Of a DNA stretch of 24,892 nt, positions 14,314 through 22,946 are shown in pieces. Under the pieces are notes generated by a model. It did no database searches, had not been told where the DNA came from, and saw only the letters and a program-made list of their open reading frames with translations. The translations under genes and the position numbers were made by a program. Source of the stretch: Gemmatimonadota bacterium (GTDB taxonomy: Bacteria; ARS69); NCBI GenBank assembly GCA_020431545.1, contig JAGQIB010000039.1, positions 1 through 24,892 of the forward strand, read 5' to 3'. Each line of letters starts with the position of its first letter. Positions within the stretch are counted from its first letter, which is position 1.

Positions 14314-15894
14314 ATGCGCCCCTCTCTCCGCACGTTCGCCGCCGTGGTCGCGATCCTCCTCGTGCCCGGCCCTTCGTCCGCGGCCGACGCCGATCTCGCG
14401 ACCCGGGATCCCGGCGAGGCCTACCGCGCCACCCTGGAATCGCTCGGCGGGGAGCCGATCGCCCTGCCGGCGGCTCTCGCCCAGGCGTTCGAAACCTCCC
14501 CCGTGCTCGGCGCCGCCCGGGCGCAGCTCGCCGCGGCCGAGGGCTCGGCCCGTCGGGAGCGGGGTGCCTTCGATCCCACGCTGTTCGCGGAGGCGCACGT
14601 GGCCGAGGCGGACACACCGGCCTCGTCGCCGTTCGCCGGAGCCGACGTGCTCGCCACCCGGGAGGAGGGCGGCTCGGCCGGCGCCCGGATGACGCTGCCG
14701 ATCGGCACCGAGATCGAGGCGCGCCTCGAGTCGTCGCGGCTCACCACGAACTCGGAGTTCGCCGCGTACTCGCCCGAGTACTCCGCGAACGGCACCGTCA
14801 CGTTGCGGCAGCCGCTGCTCCAGGGATTCGGTATCGGGACCCGCGGGCCGCTGTCGCGCTCCGAGAACGCGGTCGCGGCGGCACGCGCGCAGTTCGAAGA
14901 CGCGCGCCTCGCCCTCGAGGTCGACGTCACGGCGGCGTACTGGGATCTGTACGCGGCGGAGCGGGATCTCGCCGTGCAGCGGTTGCTCGTGGAGCGCTCC
15001 GCGGTGTTCCTGAACGAGGCATCGCGCAAGGCGGAGGCCGGCCTCGTGGGGCCGAGCGAAGTGGCAACAGCGCGCGTGTTCTCCACCGAGCAGCGCCTCG
15101 CCGAGCTGGACCAGGAGGAGCGACTCGACATCCTGTCGGATCGGCTCGGGGTCCTGATCGGACAGTCGCCGGGCGACGCGCGCTGGCATCCGGTGTCGGA
15201 TCCCGGGAGTCTCGAAGACGTCGATTCCGAAGACGCCCTCGTGGCCCGCGCGCTCGAGACGAACGAGGCGCTGCGCGCGGCGCGCGCGAACCTCGACGCG
15301 CTGCGGGCCGATGCGTCGGCGGCCCGGCGGAACCTGCTTCCCTCGCTCGACGTGATCGGCACCCTCGGCGGGAACGGTCTCGCCGGCACCGGTCGTGAGA
15401 TCTCCTTCGGCGGCGACGTGACCGTGATTCCCGATCGCGGCGATCGCGGCGAGTCCGTGGATCAGGTACTGCAGCGCGACTACCCGACCTGGAGCGTGGG
15501 GCTCGAGCTCGAGCTTCCGCTGTTCCTGCGGGAAGGGCGCGGCGAGGCGGATCGCGCCTCGGCCGAGGTGAAGCGCGCGGAGGATCTGGTGGCCGAGCTC
15601 GAGCGCGACATCCGCGCCGACGTGAGGGCGCGCGCCCGCGAGGCCCGCAACGGATCCGAGCGCCTCTCCCTCGCGCGCGAGGGACTGGATGCCTCGCTGG
15701 AGCAGGTCCGCATCGGACAGATCGAGTACGCGAACGGAAGGACGACGGCGTTCGAGCTCGTGCGCCTGGCGGCCGACCTCGCTTCGGCCCAGGAGCGCCA
15801 CTCGTCGGCGCTCGTCCGGACCGCCAAGGCGGCGGCCGAACTCCGGCGGCTCGCCCCGCCCCCGACGGCTTCGACGCAAGGAGAACGCGAATGA
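14314..15894 (+). CDS. TolC-family outer-membrane efflux protein
   Basis: A 526-residue protein. I take ATG 14314 as the start because the Sec signal (FAAVVAILLVPGPSSAADA) begins there and a GGAG lies just upstream; an upstream in-frame start would bury the signal. The body shows two OEP-type repeats, with long alanine/arginine/glutamate-rich helices (for example ALAQAFETSPVLGAARAQLA near residue 55 and RASAEVKRAEDLVAELERD in the second half) and barrel strands between them (for example GARMTLPIGTEIEARLESS). TolC proteins trim into an outer-membrane barrel plus a periplasmic alpha tunnel and serve as the exit duct for tripartite pumps. Its stop overlaps the adaptor's start, and the RND pump follows, so the three form one transport system. 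The substrate is unknown. Confidence 0.92.
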   Translation: MRPSLRTFAAVVAILLVPGPSSAADADLATRDPGEAYRATLESLGGEPIALPAALAQAFETSPVLGAARAQLAAAEGSARRERGAFDPTLFAEAHVAEADTPASSPFAGADVLATREEGGSAGARMTLPIGTEIEARLESSRLTTNSEFAAYSPEYSANGTVTLRQPLLQGFGIGTRGPLSRSENAVAAARAQFEDARLALEVDVTAAYWDLYAAERDLAVQRLLVERSAVFLNEASRKAEAGLVGPSEVATARVFSTEQRLAELDQEERLDILSDRLGVLIGQSPGDARWHPVSDPGSLEDVDSEDALVARALETNEALRAARANLDALRADASAARRNLLPSLDVIGTLGGNGLAGTGREISFGGDVTVIPDRGDRGESVDQVLQRDYPTWSVGLELELPLFLREGRGEADRASAEVKRAEDLVAELERDIRADVRARAREARNGSERLSLAREGLDASLEQVRIGQIEYANGRTTAFELVRLAADLASAQERHSSALVRTAKAAAELRRLAPPPTASTQGERE

Positions 15895-17111
15895 TCCGGA
15901 GGTTCTTTCCGCGCCGTCTGGTCGGCGTCGCGATCCCCGTGCTGGTCGTGGCCGCGCTCGCGGGCTGCGGCAAGAAGGAAGGCGGCCCGGGCGGTGCTCC
16001 CGGGGGCGGCGGCGGCGGTGGATTCACGCCGCCGCCGACTCCGGTCGAGGTCGCGAAGGCCGAGGTCGGCCCGCTCTCCGATCGGTTCGAGACCGTCGGC
16101 TCGCTGGACGCGACGGAGCGCATCACCGTGGTCTCCGAGATCGACGGCGCGATCCAGAGTCTCCCGTTCCAGGAGGGAGCCGAGGTCGCGCGCGGAACGT
16201 TGCTCGCGAAGCTCGACGATCGGGAGCGGCGCGCGGATCTCGCCCGCGCGGAGGCGGTGCGCGATCAGCGGAAGACGGCGTGGGAGCGCGTGAAGCGCGT
16301 CGTGGAGCAGAACGCGGGCGCGCCGCAGGACCTGGACGACGCGGCCGCCGCGCTCGCGGTAGCCGAGGCCGATGTGGTCGTGGCGCGCACGCGACTGGAC
16401 AAGACCCGCATCGTGGCGCCATTCGACGGAATGGTCGGGCCGCGTGCCGTGAGCCCGGGCGCGTTCGCGCGGGCCGGTCAGGAGATCGCGGAGCTCGCGC
16501 GCGTGTCCGAGATCGAGGTGCACTTCTCGATGCCGGAGCGGTATGCCGGTCGACTGCATCGGGGCGAGCGCGTGACGGTTTCCACCCCGGCGTTCCCGAA
16601 CGAGAAGGTCGAGGGCACGGTGGAGGTCGTGGATCCGATCGTGGATCGCAACACCCGCAACCTCGGCGTGATCGCGAAGGTTCCGAACACGCAGCGTCAT
16701 CTGCGCCCCGGCATGTCCGCGAACGTCGCGGTGGATCTCTCCACGCGCGAGGCGGCGATCACGGTCCCCGCGGAGGCGGTGTTCGCGCAGGGCGACCAGT
16801 TCCTCGTGTACGTCGTGCAGGACGACGGCACGGTGATGACGCGGCCGCTGCAGCTCGGCGTGCGCCTCGCGGACAAGGTCGAGGTGCGAGAGGGGCTCAC
16901 GGCCGGCGAGACCGTGGTCCGGGCGGGACACCAGAAGCTCTACCCGGGAGCCAAGGTCATGCCGATCACGAGCCAGCCGGGCGGCGCCCCGGGCGCCGGC
17001 GGCCCCGGTGCGGGTGGCCCCGGCGGTGAAGCGGGCGGAGACGCCGGCGGGCCGGCGGCGGGGACCGACGGTGGCGACGCTCCGGCGGCCTCGGAAGGCG
17101 GCTCCGCATGA
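15891..17111 (+). CDS. RND efflux periplasmic adaptor (membrane fusion protein), lipoprotein
   Basis: A 406-residue protein from ATG 15891 with a good AAGGAG site inside the end of the TolC-like gene. The N-terminus is a lipoprotein signal with lipobox LAGC (Cys26), followed by a glycine-rich spacer. Next come a barrel-sandwich/lipoyl half (ITVVSEIDGAIQSLPFQEG), a short helical hairpin (~residues 105-170), the second lipoyl half (IVAPFDGMVGPRAVSPGAF), a beta-barrel domain (IEVHFSMPERYAGRLHRGE) and a membrane-proximal domain. This is the HlyD/AcrA order. The last ~45 residues are a Gly/Pro/Ala low-complexity tail. Adaptors of this kind bridge the RND pump and the TolC duct. It overlaps the pump gene by an ATGA. 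Confidence 0.94.
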   Translation: MIRRFFPRRLVGVAIPVLVVAALAGCGKKEGGPGGAPGGGGGGGFTPPPTPVEVAKAEVGPLSDRFETVGSLDATERITVVSEIDGAIQSLPFQEGAEVARGTLLAKLDDRERRADLARAEAVRDQRKTAWERVKRVVEQNAGAPQDLDDAAAALAVAEADVVVARTRLDKTRIVAPFDGMVGPRAVSPGAFARAGQEIAELARVSEIEVHFSMPERYAGRLHRGERVTVSTPAFPNEKVEGTVEVVDPIVDRNTRNLGVIAKVPNTQRHLRPGMSANVAVDLSTREAAITVPAEAVFAQGDQFLVYVVQDDGTVMTRPLQLGVRLADKVEVREGLTAGETVVRAGHQKLYPGAKVMPITSQPGGAPGAGGPGAGGPGGEAGGDAGGPAAGTDGGDAPAASEGGSA

Positions 17112-20100
17112 AACTCTCCGAAGTCTCGATCGAGCGGCCCGTCCTCGCGACGGTGATGAGTCTCGCGATCGTGCTGTTCGGCGTGCTCGCGTGGTCGCGG
17201 TTGCCGATCCGCGAGTATCCGGACATCGATCCGCCGGTCGTCTCGATCACCACGTTCTACCGGGGGGCGAGCCCCTCCGTGATCGAGACCGAGATCACCG
17301 ACATTCTCGAGGAACAGCTCGCCACGATCGAGGGCGTGAAGACGATCACCTCGTCGAGCCAGGAGCAGGGCTCCGTGGTCACGGTGGAGTTCGAGCTCAA
17401 GCGCGACGTCGACGAGGCCGCGAACGACGTGCGCGACCGCGTCTCCCGGATTCGCGGCTCGCTGCCGACCGAGGCCGACGATCCGATCGTGGCGAAGGTC
17501 GACACGAACGCGCAGCCGATCTACTGGATCGCGCTCTCCAGCGACCGGCACAGCGCGCTCGAGCTGTCGGAGCTCGCCGACCTCGTGTTGAAGGACCGCC
17601 TGCAGCGGTTGCCCGGAGTGGCGAACGTCTTCATCGGCGCGGAACGTCGCTACGCGATGCGGGTCTGGATTGATCCGCAGGGTCTCGCCGCCTACGGCCT
17701 CACCACCAGCGACGTGGAGCAGGCGATCCGCGCGGGCAACGCGGAGATCCCCGGCGGCCGCGTGGAGGGCGACGAGCGGGAGTTCTCCGTGCGTACGCGC
17801 GGCGACCTCACGACGCCGGAGGAATTCGCAGCGATCGTGGTTTCCGAGCGCGGCGGCAACGTCGTGCGCCTCGGCGACGTGGCCGAGGTCGAGGTCGGCC
17901 CCGAGGACGACCGGACCATCGCCCGCTACAACGGGCAGTCCGCGATCGGTCTCGGCGTGGTCAAGCAGAGCAAGGCGAGCACCGTGGAGGTCGCGAAGGA
18001 GGTGCGGAACCTCCTGCCGGAGTTGCAGAAGGAACTGAAGGAAGGCATGACGATCCAGACCGCGTACGACTCGTCGGTGTTCATCGACGATTCGATCCGG
18101 CAGGTCGTGGAGACGATCTTCATCGCCATGCTGCTCGTGTTCCTGGTGGTGCTCGCGTTCCTCAAGAGCTTCCGGGCCACGCTCATTCCCGCGGTGGCGA
18201 TGCCGATCTCGCTGATCGGGTCGTTCGTGGCGATCTACTTCCTCGGGTTCACGATCAACATCCTGACACTGCTCGCGTTCGTGCTCGCGGTCGGCCTCGT
18301 GGTGGACGACGCGATCGTGATGCTCGAGAACGTGTATCGCCATCTCGAGATGGGGAAGGACCGCCGGCGCGCGTCGTTCGACGGCGCGAAGGAAATCGGG
18401 TTCGCGATCCTCGCGACGTCGATCGCGCTCGTGGCCGTATTCGTGCCCGTTGCGTTCCTCACGGGCAACGTCGGCCGGCTGTTCAACGAGTTCGCGATCG
18501 CGATCGCGTTCGCGGTGGCGGTCTCGTCGTTCGTGGCGCTGTCGCTCACGCCCATGCTGTGCTCGCGCATCCTGCGTCCGCTGCACGGCGGAAGCCAGTC
18601 GTGGGCGAGCCGCAGCTTCGACGCCTTCTTCGAGTGGCTGGAGACGTCGTTCGAGAGGATGCTCCGCGTGATCGTGCGTGCGCCCGGCCTCGTGATGCTC
18701 GGGGTCGTGGTGCTCGTGGTCGGCGCCGTGTTCCTGTTCGGCCGCATCCCGCGCGAGCTCGTGCCCACCGAGGACCGCGGCATCGCGTTCGGCATCGTCA
18801 TCGCGCCCGAGGGCTCCACACTGGAGTACACGGACCGGTACATGCGCCAGCTCGAGGGCGTGCTGCTCAACCAGCCGGAGCGCCAGGGCCTGTTCACGGC
18901 GACGGGACTCGGCTTCGGCGGCCCGGGCCGCGTGACGAACGGGTTCGTGTTCTTCCGGCTCAAGCCGCGGGACGAGCGCGAGCGCTCCCAGCAGGAGATC
19001 GTGCAGTCGCTGTTCCCGCAGACGTTCTCGATCCCCGGCGTGCTCGCGTTCCTGGTGAATCCGCCGAGCCTCGGCGGGCGGTTCAGCTCGAGTCCCGTGG
19101 AATACGTGCTGGAGGCCGACACGTACGACGAACTCGGGGCGGCCGTCGGCGCGATGATGGCGAAGGCGAACCAGCTCGGCTACCTGATCAACCTGGATTC
19201 GGATCTGCGCCTGAACAAGCCGCAGCTCGACATCCGAATCGACCGCGACCGCGCGGCCCGGCTCGGCGTCTCCGTCACGGAGATCGGCTCCACTCTGGAA
19301 ACGCTGCTCGGCGGCCGGGTGGTCACGAACTTCAAGCGCGGCTCCAAGCAGTACGACGTGATCGTGCAAGTGAAGCCGGCGCAGCGGGCGACGCCGGGCG
19401 TGATCCCGGAGGCGTTCGTGCGGGGAGACGGCGGGCTCGTGCAGCTCGCGAGCGTGGTGGCGGTGCAGGAGACGGTGGCGCCGAAGGAGCTGAACCACTA
19501 CAACCGCGTGCGTTCCGCCACGATCACGGCGAACCTGGCGCCCGGCGTGGCGCTCGGTCAGGCGCTCGACGACCTCGACAACATCTGGAAGAACGATCTG
19601 CCGCCCGGCATCCGGCGCGAGTTCGGCGGCCAGTCGCGCGAGTTCAAGGACTCGAGCTCCAAGCTCTATCTGCTGTTCGTGCTCGCGGTCGTGTTCATCT
19701 TCCTCGTGCTCGCGGCGCAGTTCGAGAGCTTCATCCACCCGCTCACGATCCTGCTGTCGGTGCCGCTGGCCGTGGTCGGCGCCCTGCTCGCGCTGTTCGT
19801 GTTCCGGCAGACGCTGAACATCTACTCGCAGATCGGTCTCATCATGCTGATCGGGCTCGTCACCAAGAACGCGATCCTGATCGTGGAGTTCGCGAATCAG
19901 CTCCGGGAGCGCGGACGCGAGACGCGCGACGCGGTGATCGAGGCCGCCCGCATCCGTCTGCGCCCGATCCTGATGACGTCGTTCTCCACGGTGTTCGGCG
20001 TGCTCCCGATCGCGCTCGGCACGGGAGCGGGTGGCGAGGCGCGTATGCCGCTCGGCATCGCGGTGGTGGGCGGCATGCTGTTCTCCACGTTCCTCACGCT

Positions 20101-20236
20101 CGGCATCGTGCCCGTGATGTATCTCGTGCTGGCGCGCTTCACGAGGGCGCGGCGCGAGCCGGGGGCACACGCGCCGATTCCGGAGGCGGGAACGAGTACG
20201 GGGGGTACCGCGGTGGCGGGCGGGCCGGCGCTCTAG
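17108..20236 (+). CDS. RND-family efflux permease (HAE1/AcrB-like)
   Basis: A 1042-residue protein, close to AcrB (1049). It starts at ATG 17108 within the adaptor stop, with GGAAGG just upstream. The N-terminal PVLATVMSLAIVLFGVLAW helix and the REYPDIDPPVVSITTFYRGA segment are family signatures. Two periplasmic porter regions flank helices 2-6, and a second set of six helices ends near residue 1020. The proton-relay residues are present: Asp400-Asp401 in GLVVDDAIVMLENVYRH (AcrB Asp407/408) and Lys920 in LIGLVTKNAILIVEFANQL (AcrB Lys940). It should therefore be a proton-driven exporter, not a degenerate copy. HAE1 pumps expel amphiphilic compounds, drugs or dyes; the substrate cannot be told here. 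The frame ends at TAG 20234-20236, convergent with a LysE-type gene. Confidence 0.97.
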   Translation: MKLSEVSIERPVLATVMSLAIVLFGVLAWSRLPIREYPDIDPPVVSITTFYRGASPSVIETEITDILEEQLATIEGVKTITSSSQEQGSVVTVEFELKRDVDEAANDVRDRVSRIRGSLPTEADDPIVAKVDTNAQPIYWIALSSDRHSALELSELADLVLKDRLQRLPGVANVFIGAERRYAMRVWIDPQGLAAYGLTTSDVEQAIRAGNAEIPGGRVEGDEREFSVRTRGDLTTPEEFAAIVVSERGGNVVRLGDVAEVEVGPEDDRTIARYNGQSAIGLGVVKQSKASTVEVAKEVRNLLPELQKELKEGMTIQTAYDSSVFIDDSIRQVVETIFIAMLLVFLVVLAFLKSFRATLIPAVAMPISLIGSFVAIYFLGFTINILTLLAFVLAVGLVVDDAIVMLENVYRHLEMGKDRRRASFDGAKEIGFAILATSIALVAVFVPVAFLTGNVGRLFNEFAIAIAFAVAVSSFVALSLTPMLCSRILRPLHGGSQSWASRSFDAFFEWLETSFERMLRVIVRAPGLVMLGVVVLVVGAVFLFGRIPRELVPTEDRGIAFGIVIAPEGSTLEYTDRYMRQLEGVLLNQPERQGLFTATGLGFGGPGRVTNGFVFFRLKPRDERERSQQEIVQSLFPQTFSIPGVLAFLVNPPSLGGRFSSSPVEYVLEADTYDELGAAVGAMMAKANQLGYLINLDSDLRLNKPQLDIRIDRDRAARLGVSVTEIGSTLETLLGGRVVTNFKRGSKQYDVIVQVKPAQRATPGVIPEAFVRGDGGLVQLASVVAVQETVAPKELNHYNRVRSATITANLAPGVALGQALDDLDNIWKNDLPPGIRREFGGQSREFKDSSSKLYLLFVLAVVFIFLVLAAQFESFIHPLTILLSVPLAVVGALLALFVFRQTLNIYSQIGLIMLIGLVTKNAILIVEFANQLRERGRETRDAVIEAARIRLRPILMTSFSTVFGVLPIALGTGAGGEARMPLGIAVVGGMLFSTFLTLGIVPVMYLVLARFTRARREPGAHAPIPEAGTSTGGTAVAGGPAL

Positions 20237-20247
20237 CGTCGCCGGCC
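20223..20247. terminator. Short hairpin at the convergent 3' ends of the pump and LysE-type genes
   Basis: GGCCGGCG (20223-20230) pairs perfectly with CGCCGGCC (20240-20247) around a 9-nt loop holding the pump's stop codon. There is no T-tract on either side. Its place between convergent genes suggests transcription stop or 3' protection, but palindromic GC runs are common in this DNA. Confidence 0.3.
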
Positions 20248-20263
20248 ACCCCGCGCCTTGCCG

Positions 20264-20914
20264 CTATCTGCGCTCGATCGCGAGTCGTGCTCCGAGTCCC
20301 ACGAGGACCGCACCCGAGGTTCGCGAGATGGCTCGTCGCACGCGCGGCCGGCTCATCCACACCCGTCCCCGCGCGGCCACGGCCGCCAGCGTTCCGAGCC
20401 AAACCGCCCCGAGGAGACTGTGAATGCACGCCAGCAGGACGGACTTGGTGAGCACGGGATCACCGGGGGAGATGAACTGGGGCAGGAACGCGAGATAGAA
20501 CACGGACACCTTCGGGTTGAGCACGTTCGTCATCAGACCCTCCCGGAACGCGCTCGCGAGTGAGGCGCCCATGCGGACCGGGCTCTCCGGGTCCGGCGCC
20601 GTCTCGTCGCCGCCACCGCTCCGAAATGTCCGGATCCCGATCCAGATCAGGTAGGCCGCGCCCGCGAACTTCACGACCTGGAACGCGAGCGCGGAGCGCA
20701 TCAGGATCACCGAGAGTCCCACCGCCGAAAGGACGGCGTGGACGAGGCACCCGCTCAGGATGCCGGCGATCGTCATCCAGCCGTAGAACCGCCCCCCGCG
20801 CACGGAGTTCTTGAGGACGAGGATCGTGTCGGCGCCCGGCGCGATGGTCAGCGCGGTGGCCACCCCGAGGAAGGCGATGATCTGCGGGTCGATTCCGTGG
20901 AGCAGAGAGACCAT
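20264..20914 (-). CDS. LysE/RhtB-family amino-acid exporter
   Basis: A 216-residue integral membrane protein on the minus strand. The start is ATG 20912-20914, with a strong GGAAGGAG ribosome site just upstream (on the minus strand). It has the family length and about six hydrophobic helices. The N-terminal APGADTILVLKNSVRGG stretch corresponds to the LysE PGP block, with Pro-Gly-Ala in place of Pro-Gly-Pro. The NVLNPKVSVFYLAFLPQF motif is the most diagnostic LysE/RhtB feature. The family exports amino acids or their derivatives such as homoserine lactones, threonine or lysine. It is 123 bp downstream of the SLC13-type permease on the same strand and could be co-transcribed, although it has its own ribosome site. 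The substrate is unknown. Confidence 0.92.
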   Translation of the reverse strand: MVSLLHGIDPQIIAFLGVATALTIAPGADTILVLKNSVRGGRFYGWMTIAGILSGCLVHAVLSAVGLSVILMRSALAFQVVKFAGAAYLIWIGIRTFRSGGGDETAPDPESPVRMGASLASAFREGLMTNVLNPKVSVFYLAFLPQFISPGDPVLTKSVLLACIHSLLGAVWLGTLAAVAARGRVWMSRPRVRRAISRTSGAVLVGLGARLAIERR

Positions 20915-21037
20915 GCGAGGACTCCTTCCCCGCCTCGATTCCTGTCGGGCGGCGAGTTCGGTCGCGACACGCTACAGGACGCGGGGGCGGGTTTCCACGC
21001 CCGGATCCGGCTGCCGGCGCGCCACCGCATGGTCGGG

Positions 21038-22807
21038 CTATGGTGCCCAGAAGCGCGGAATCAGTACGGTGGCGACGATCCACATCAGGGTGTTGAGCGG
21101 CAGTCCCACGCGGAGGTAGTCCTGGAAGCGATATCCGCCCGGGCCCATCACCATCGTGTTCGTCTGGTAGCCGATCGGCGTGGCGAAGCTGGCGCTGGCC
21201 CCGAATGCCACAGCAACGAGAAGCGGCTTCGGATCCAGTCCGAGCGATGCGGCCACCTGCAGGACGATCGGCGTGAGCAGCACCGCGGCGGCGTTGTTGG
21301 AAAGGACCTCGGTCAGCAGGCTCGTGAGCAGGTACAGGGCAGAAACGAGAACGAACGGACCGTGGGGTCCGGCGAGTCCCACGACGTGTTCCGCGATCGC
21401 GGCCGCGAGCCCCGTGCGCTCCATGGCGAGTCCGGCCGGGATCATGGCGGCGAGCAGGAGCAACACCGACGTGTCCAGTGCGCGGATCGCACGCGGCACC
21501 GAGAGACACCCAGTCAGGATCACCGCACCCGCCCCGGCGAGCGACAGCAGAACGATCGGCGCGACGTTCATCGCGGCCAGCGCCACCACCGCCACGAGGA
21601 TGCCGATCGCGACCGGTGCGCGCGCCGGAAACGTAAGCGTTCGTTCAACGCCCTCGATGAGCAGGACGTCCCCATCGTTCTGGAGCGCGCGCAGTGACTC
21701 CGGCTCGCCCTGAAGCAGCAGAACGTCGCCGGACTGGAGCGCCATCTCGCGTAGCTCGGTCTGATGGTGCGCTCCGAGTCGCCGCACGGCGAGCACCTGG
21801 ATGCCACGCAGGCGACTCAGGCCGAGATCGCGGACCTTGCGGTGCTGGAACAGCGAGTTGGGCAGGATCACGGCCTCGACCATCCGCAGATCGAGGCGTC
21901 GGATGGGCACCCGCTCCTCGTCCGAGACCGCCGTTCCCGGCACCACGAGACCACGACCGAGGAGATCGTGCAGCGCGCGGGCCGTTCCCTCCACGACGAG
22001 CACGTCTCCCGGCTCGAGGATCGTGTCGGCGGCCGGCCCGAGCCTCGCATCCTCGCCGCGGATGAGCTGCATCACCACGACTTCCTTGTCGGAACCGAAC
22101 ACGTCCGCGATGCGTCGACCCGGCAGGCCTCCCGCGCGCGGAACGATGACTTCGGTGAAGAAACTGCCCGGCGCGGCGGCTTCGAGAGCGTGGGACAGCG
22201 CGTGGCGAACGGGGAGAATCCGCGGGGCGACGAACACCGCGAAGAGGCCGCCCGCCCCGAGGTACAGCAAACCGAGCTTCGTGAACTCGAACATGCCGAA
22301 CCCCGGACCGCCCGCCTCACGATAGAGCGAGTCCACCAGGATGTTCGTGCTCGTCCCGATCAGCGTGCACGTGCCGCCGAGGATCGAGAGATAGCTCACC
22401 GGCATCAGCAGCTTGGACGGGGCGAGTTTCAGCCGCCGGCACAGGGTGAGAGTCACCGGGATCATCAGCGCCACGATCGCCGTGTTGTTCATGAAGGCGC
22501 TGAGGCCGGCGGTGGGAGTGGCGAGCAGCAACGCCACGGTGCGGATTCCGCCGCCACCCGCGCGCCGAGCGAGCAGGCTCCCGATCCAGTCCACCACGCC
22601 CACGCGCTCCAGGCCGGCCGAGATCACGAGCATGGCCGCCACCGTGAGCGTGGCCGAACTCGCGAATCCGGTCACGGCCTCCTCGGGCCGCAGGAGCCCG
22701 GTCAGGCCCAGCGTGGCGATCAGCGCGAGAGCGGTGACCTCCACCCGGACGACCTGGGTGACGAGGAGAATCAGCGTGAGGACGAGGATCAGGCCCAGGA
22801 GGACCAA
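21038..22807 (-). CDS. SLC13/DASS-type permease with two TrkA-C (RCK_C) domains
   Basis: A 589-residue membrane protein on the minus strand. The start is TTG 22805-22807: an in-frame TGA lies two codons upstream and a GGAG sits about 10 bp before it. The N-terminal half carries helices with the SAFMNNTAIVALMIPV hairpin and the LIGTSTNILVDSLYR motif. Two cytosolic TrkA-C-like domains follow (~residues 210-290 and 300-385; note GDVLVVEGTARAL and GDVLLLQGEPESL). The C-terminal half repeats the transporter pattern with LSNNAAAVLLTPIV and FATPIGYQTNTMVMGPGGY. This inserted-TrkA-C layout is common in bacterial permeases annotated as SLC13 or sulfate/anion transporters. The substrate (sulfate, dicarboxylate or another anion) cannot be told. 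It is divergent from recQ across 139 bp. Confidence 0.92.
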   Translation of the reverse strand: MVLLGLILVLTLILLVTQVVRVEVTALALIATLGLTGLLRPEEAVTGFASSATLTVAAMLVISAGLERVGVVDWIGSLLARRAGGGGIRTVALLLATPTAGLSAFMNNTAIVALMIPVTLTLCRRLKLAPSKLLMPVSYLSILGGTCTLIGTSTNILVDSLYREAGGPGFGMFEFTKLGLLYLGAGGLFAVFVAPRILPVRHALSHALEAAAPGSFFTEVIVPRAGGLPGRRIADVFGSDKEVVVMQLIRGEDARLGPAADTILEPGDVLVVEGTARALHDLLGRGLVVPGTAVSDEERVPIRRLDLRMVEAVILPNSLFQHRKVRDLGLSRLRGIQVLAVRRLGAHHQTELREMALQSGDVLLLQGEPESLRALQNDGDVLLIEGVERTLTFPARAPVAIGILVAVVALAAMNVAPIVLLSLAGAGAVILTGCLSVPRAIRALDTSVLLLLAAMIPAGLAMERTGLAAAIAEHVVGLAGPHGPFVLVSALYLLTSLLTEVLSNNAAAVLLTPIVLQVAASLGLDPKPLLVAVAFGASASFATPIGYQTNTMVMGPGGYRFQDYLRVGLPLNTLMWIVATVLIPRFWAP

Positions 22808-22881
22808 GTCTCACTCCGGTATGGCCGCGGCGTTTCGCGGTGCGCCAGTATCCTTCCGTCGGGGGCGTTCCGACAAGAGCC

Positions 22882-22910
22882 TGGGCAGTCCCGCGCGGAC
22901 GCGGTATACG
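22882..22910 (+). promoter_or_regulatory. Candidate sigma-70-like promoter of recQ
   Basis: TGGGCA (22882-22887) and TATACG (22905-22910) are 17 bp apart and each matches its consensus at 4 of 6 positions. Transcription would start near 22917, giving a ~30-nt leader that contains the GGAGG ribosome site at 22937-22941, five bases before the TTG start. Confidence 0.4.
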
Positions 22911-22946
22911 AGCAGGACCCCGCGCGCCGCTCGTCCGGAGGCCTTC

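Noticed and set aside
16940..20170. Very long minus-strand open frame (1076 codons) opposite the RND pump
   Set aside because: Its translation is His/Arg/Glu/Asp-rich with no domain or membrane pattern, while the plus strand encodes an intact RND permease. Long antisense frames are expected in DNA this GC-rich.
22413..22946. N-terminal extension of RecQ upstream of 22947
   Set aside because: The extra residues are the antisense shadow of the SLC13-type permease, resemble no RecQ sequence, and have no ribosome site comparable with that at 22937.
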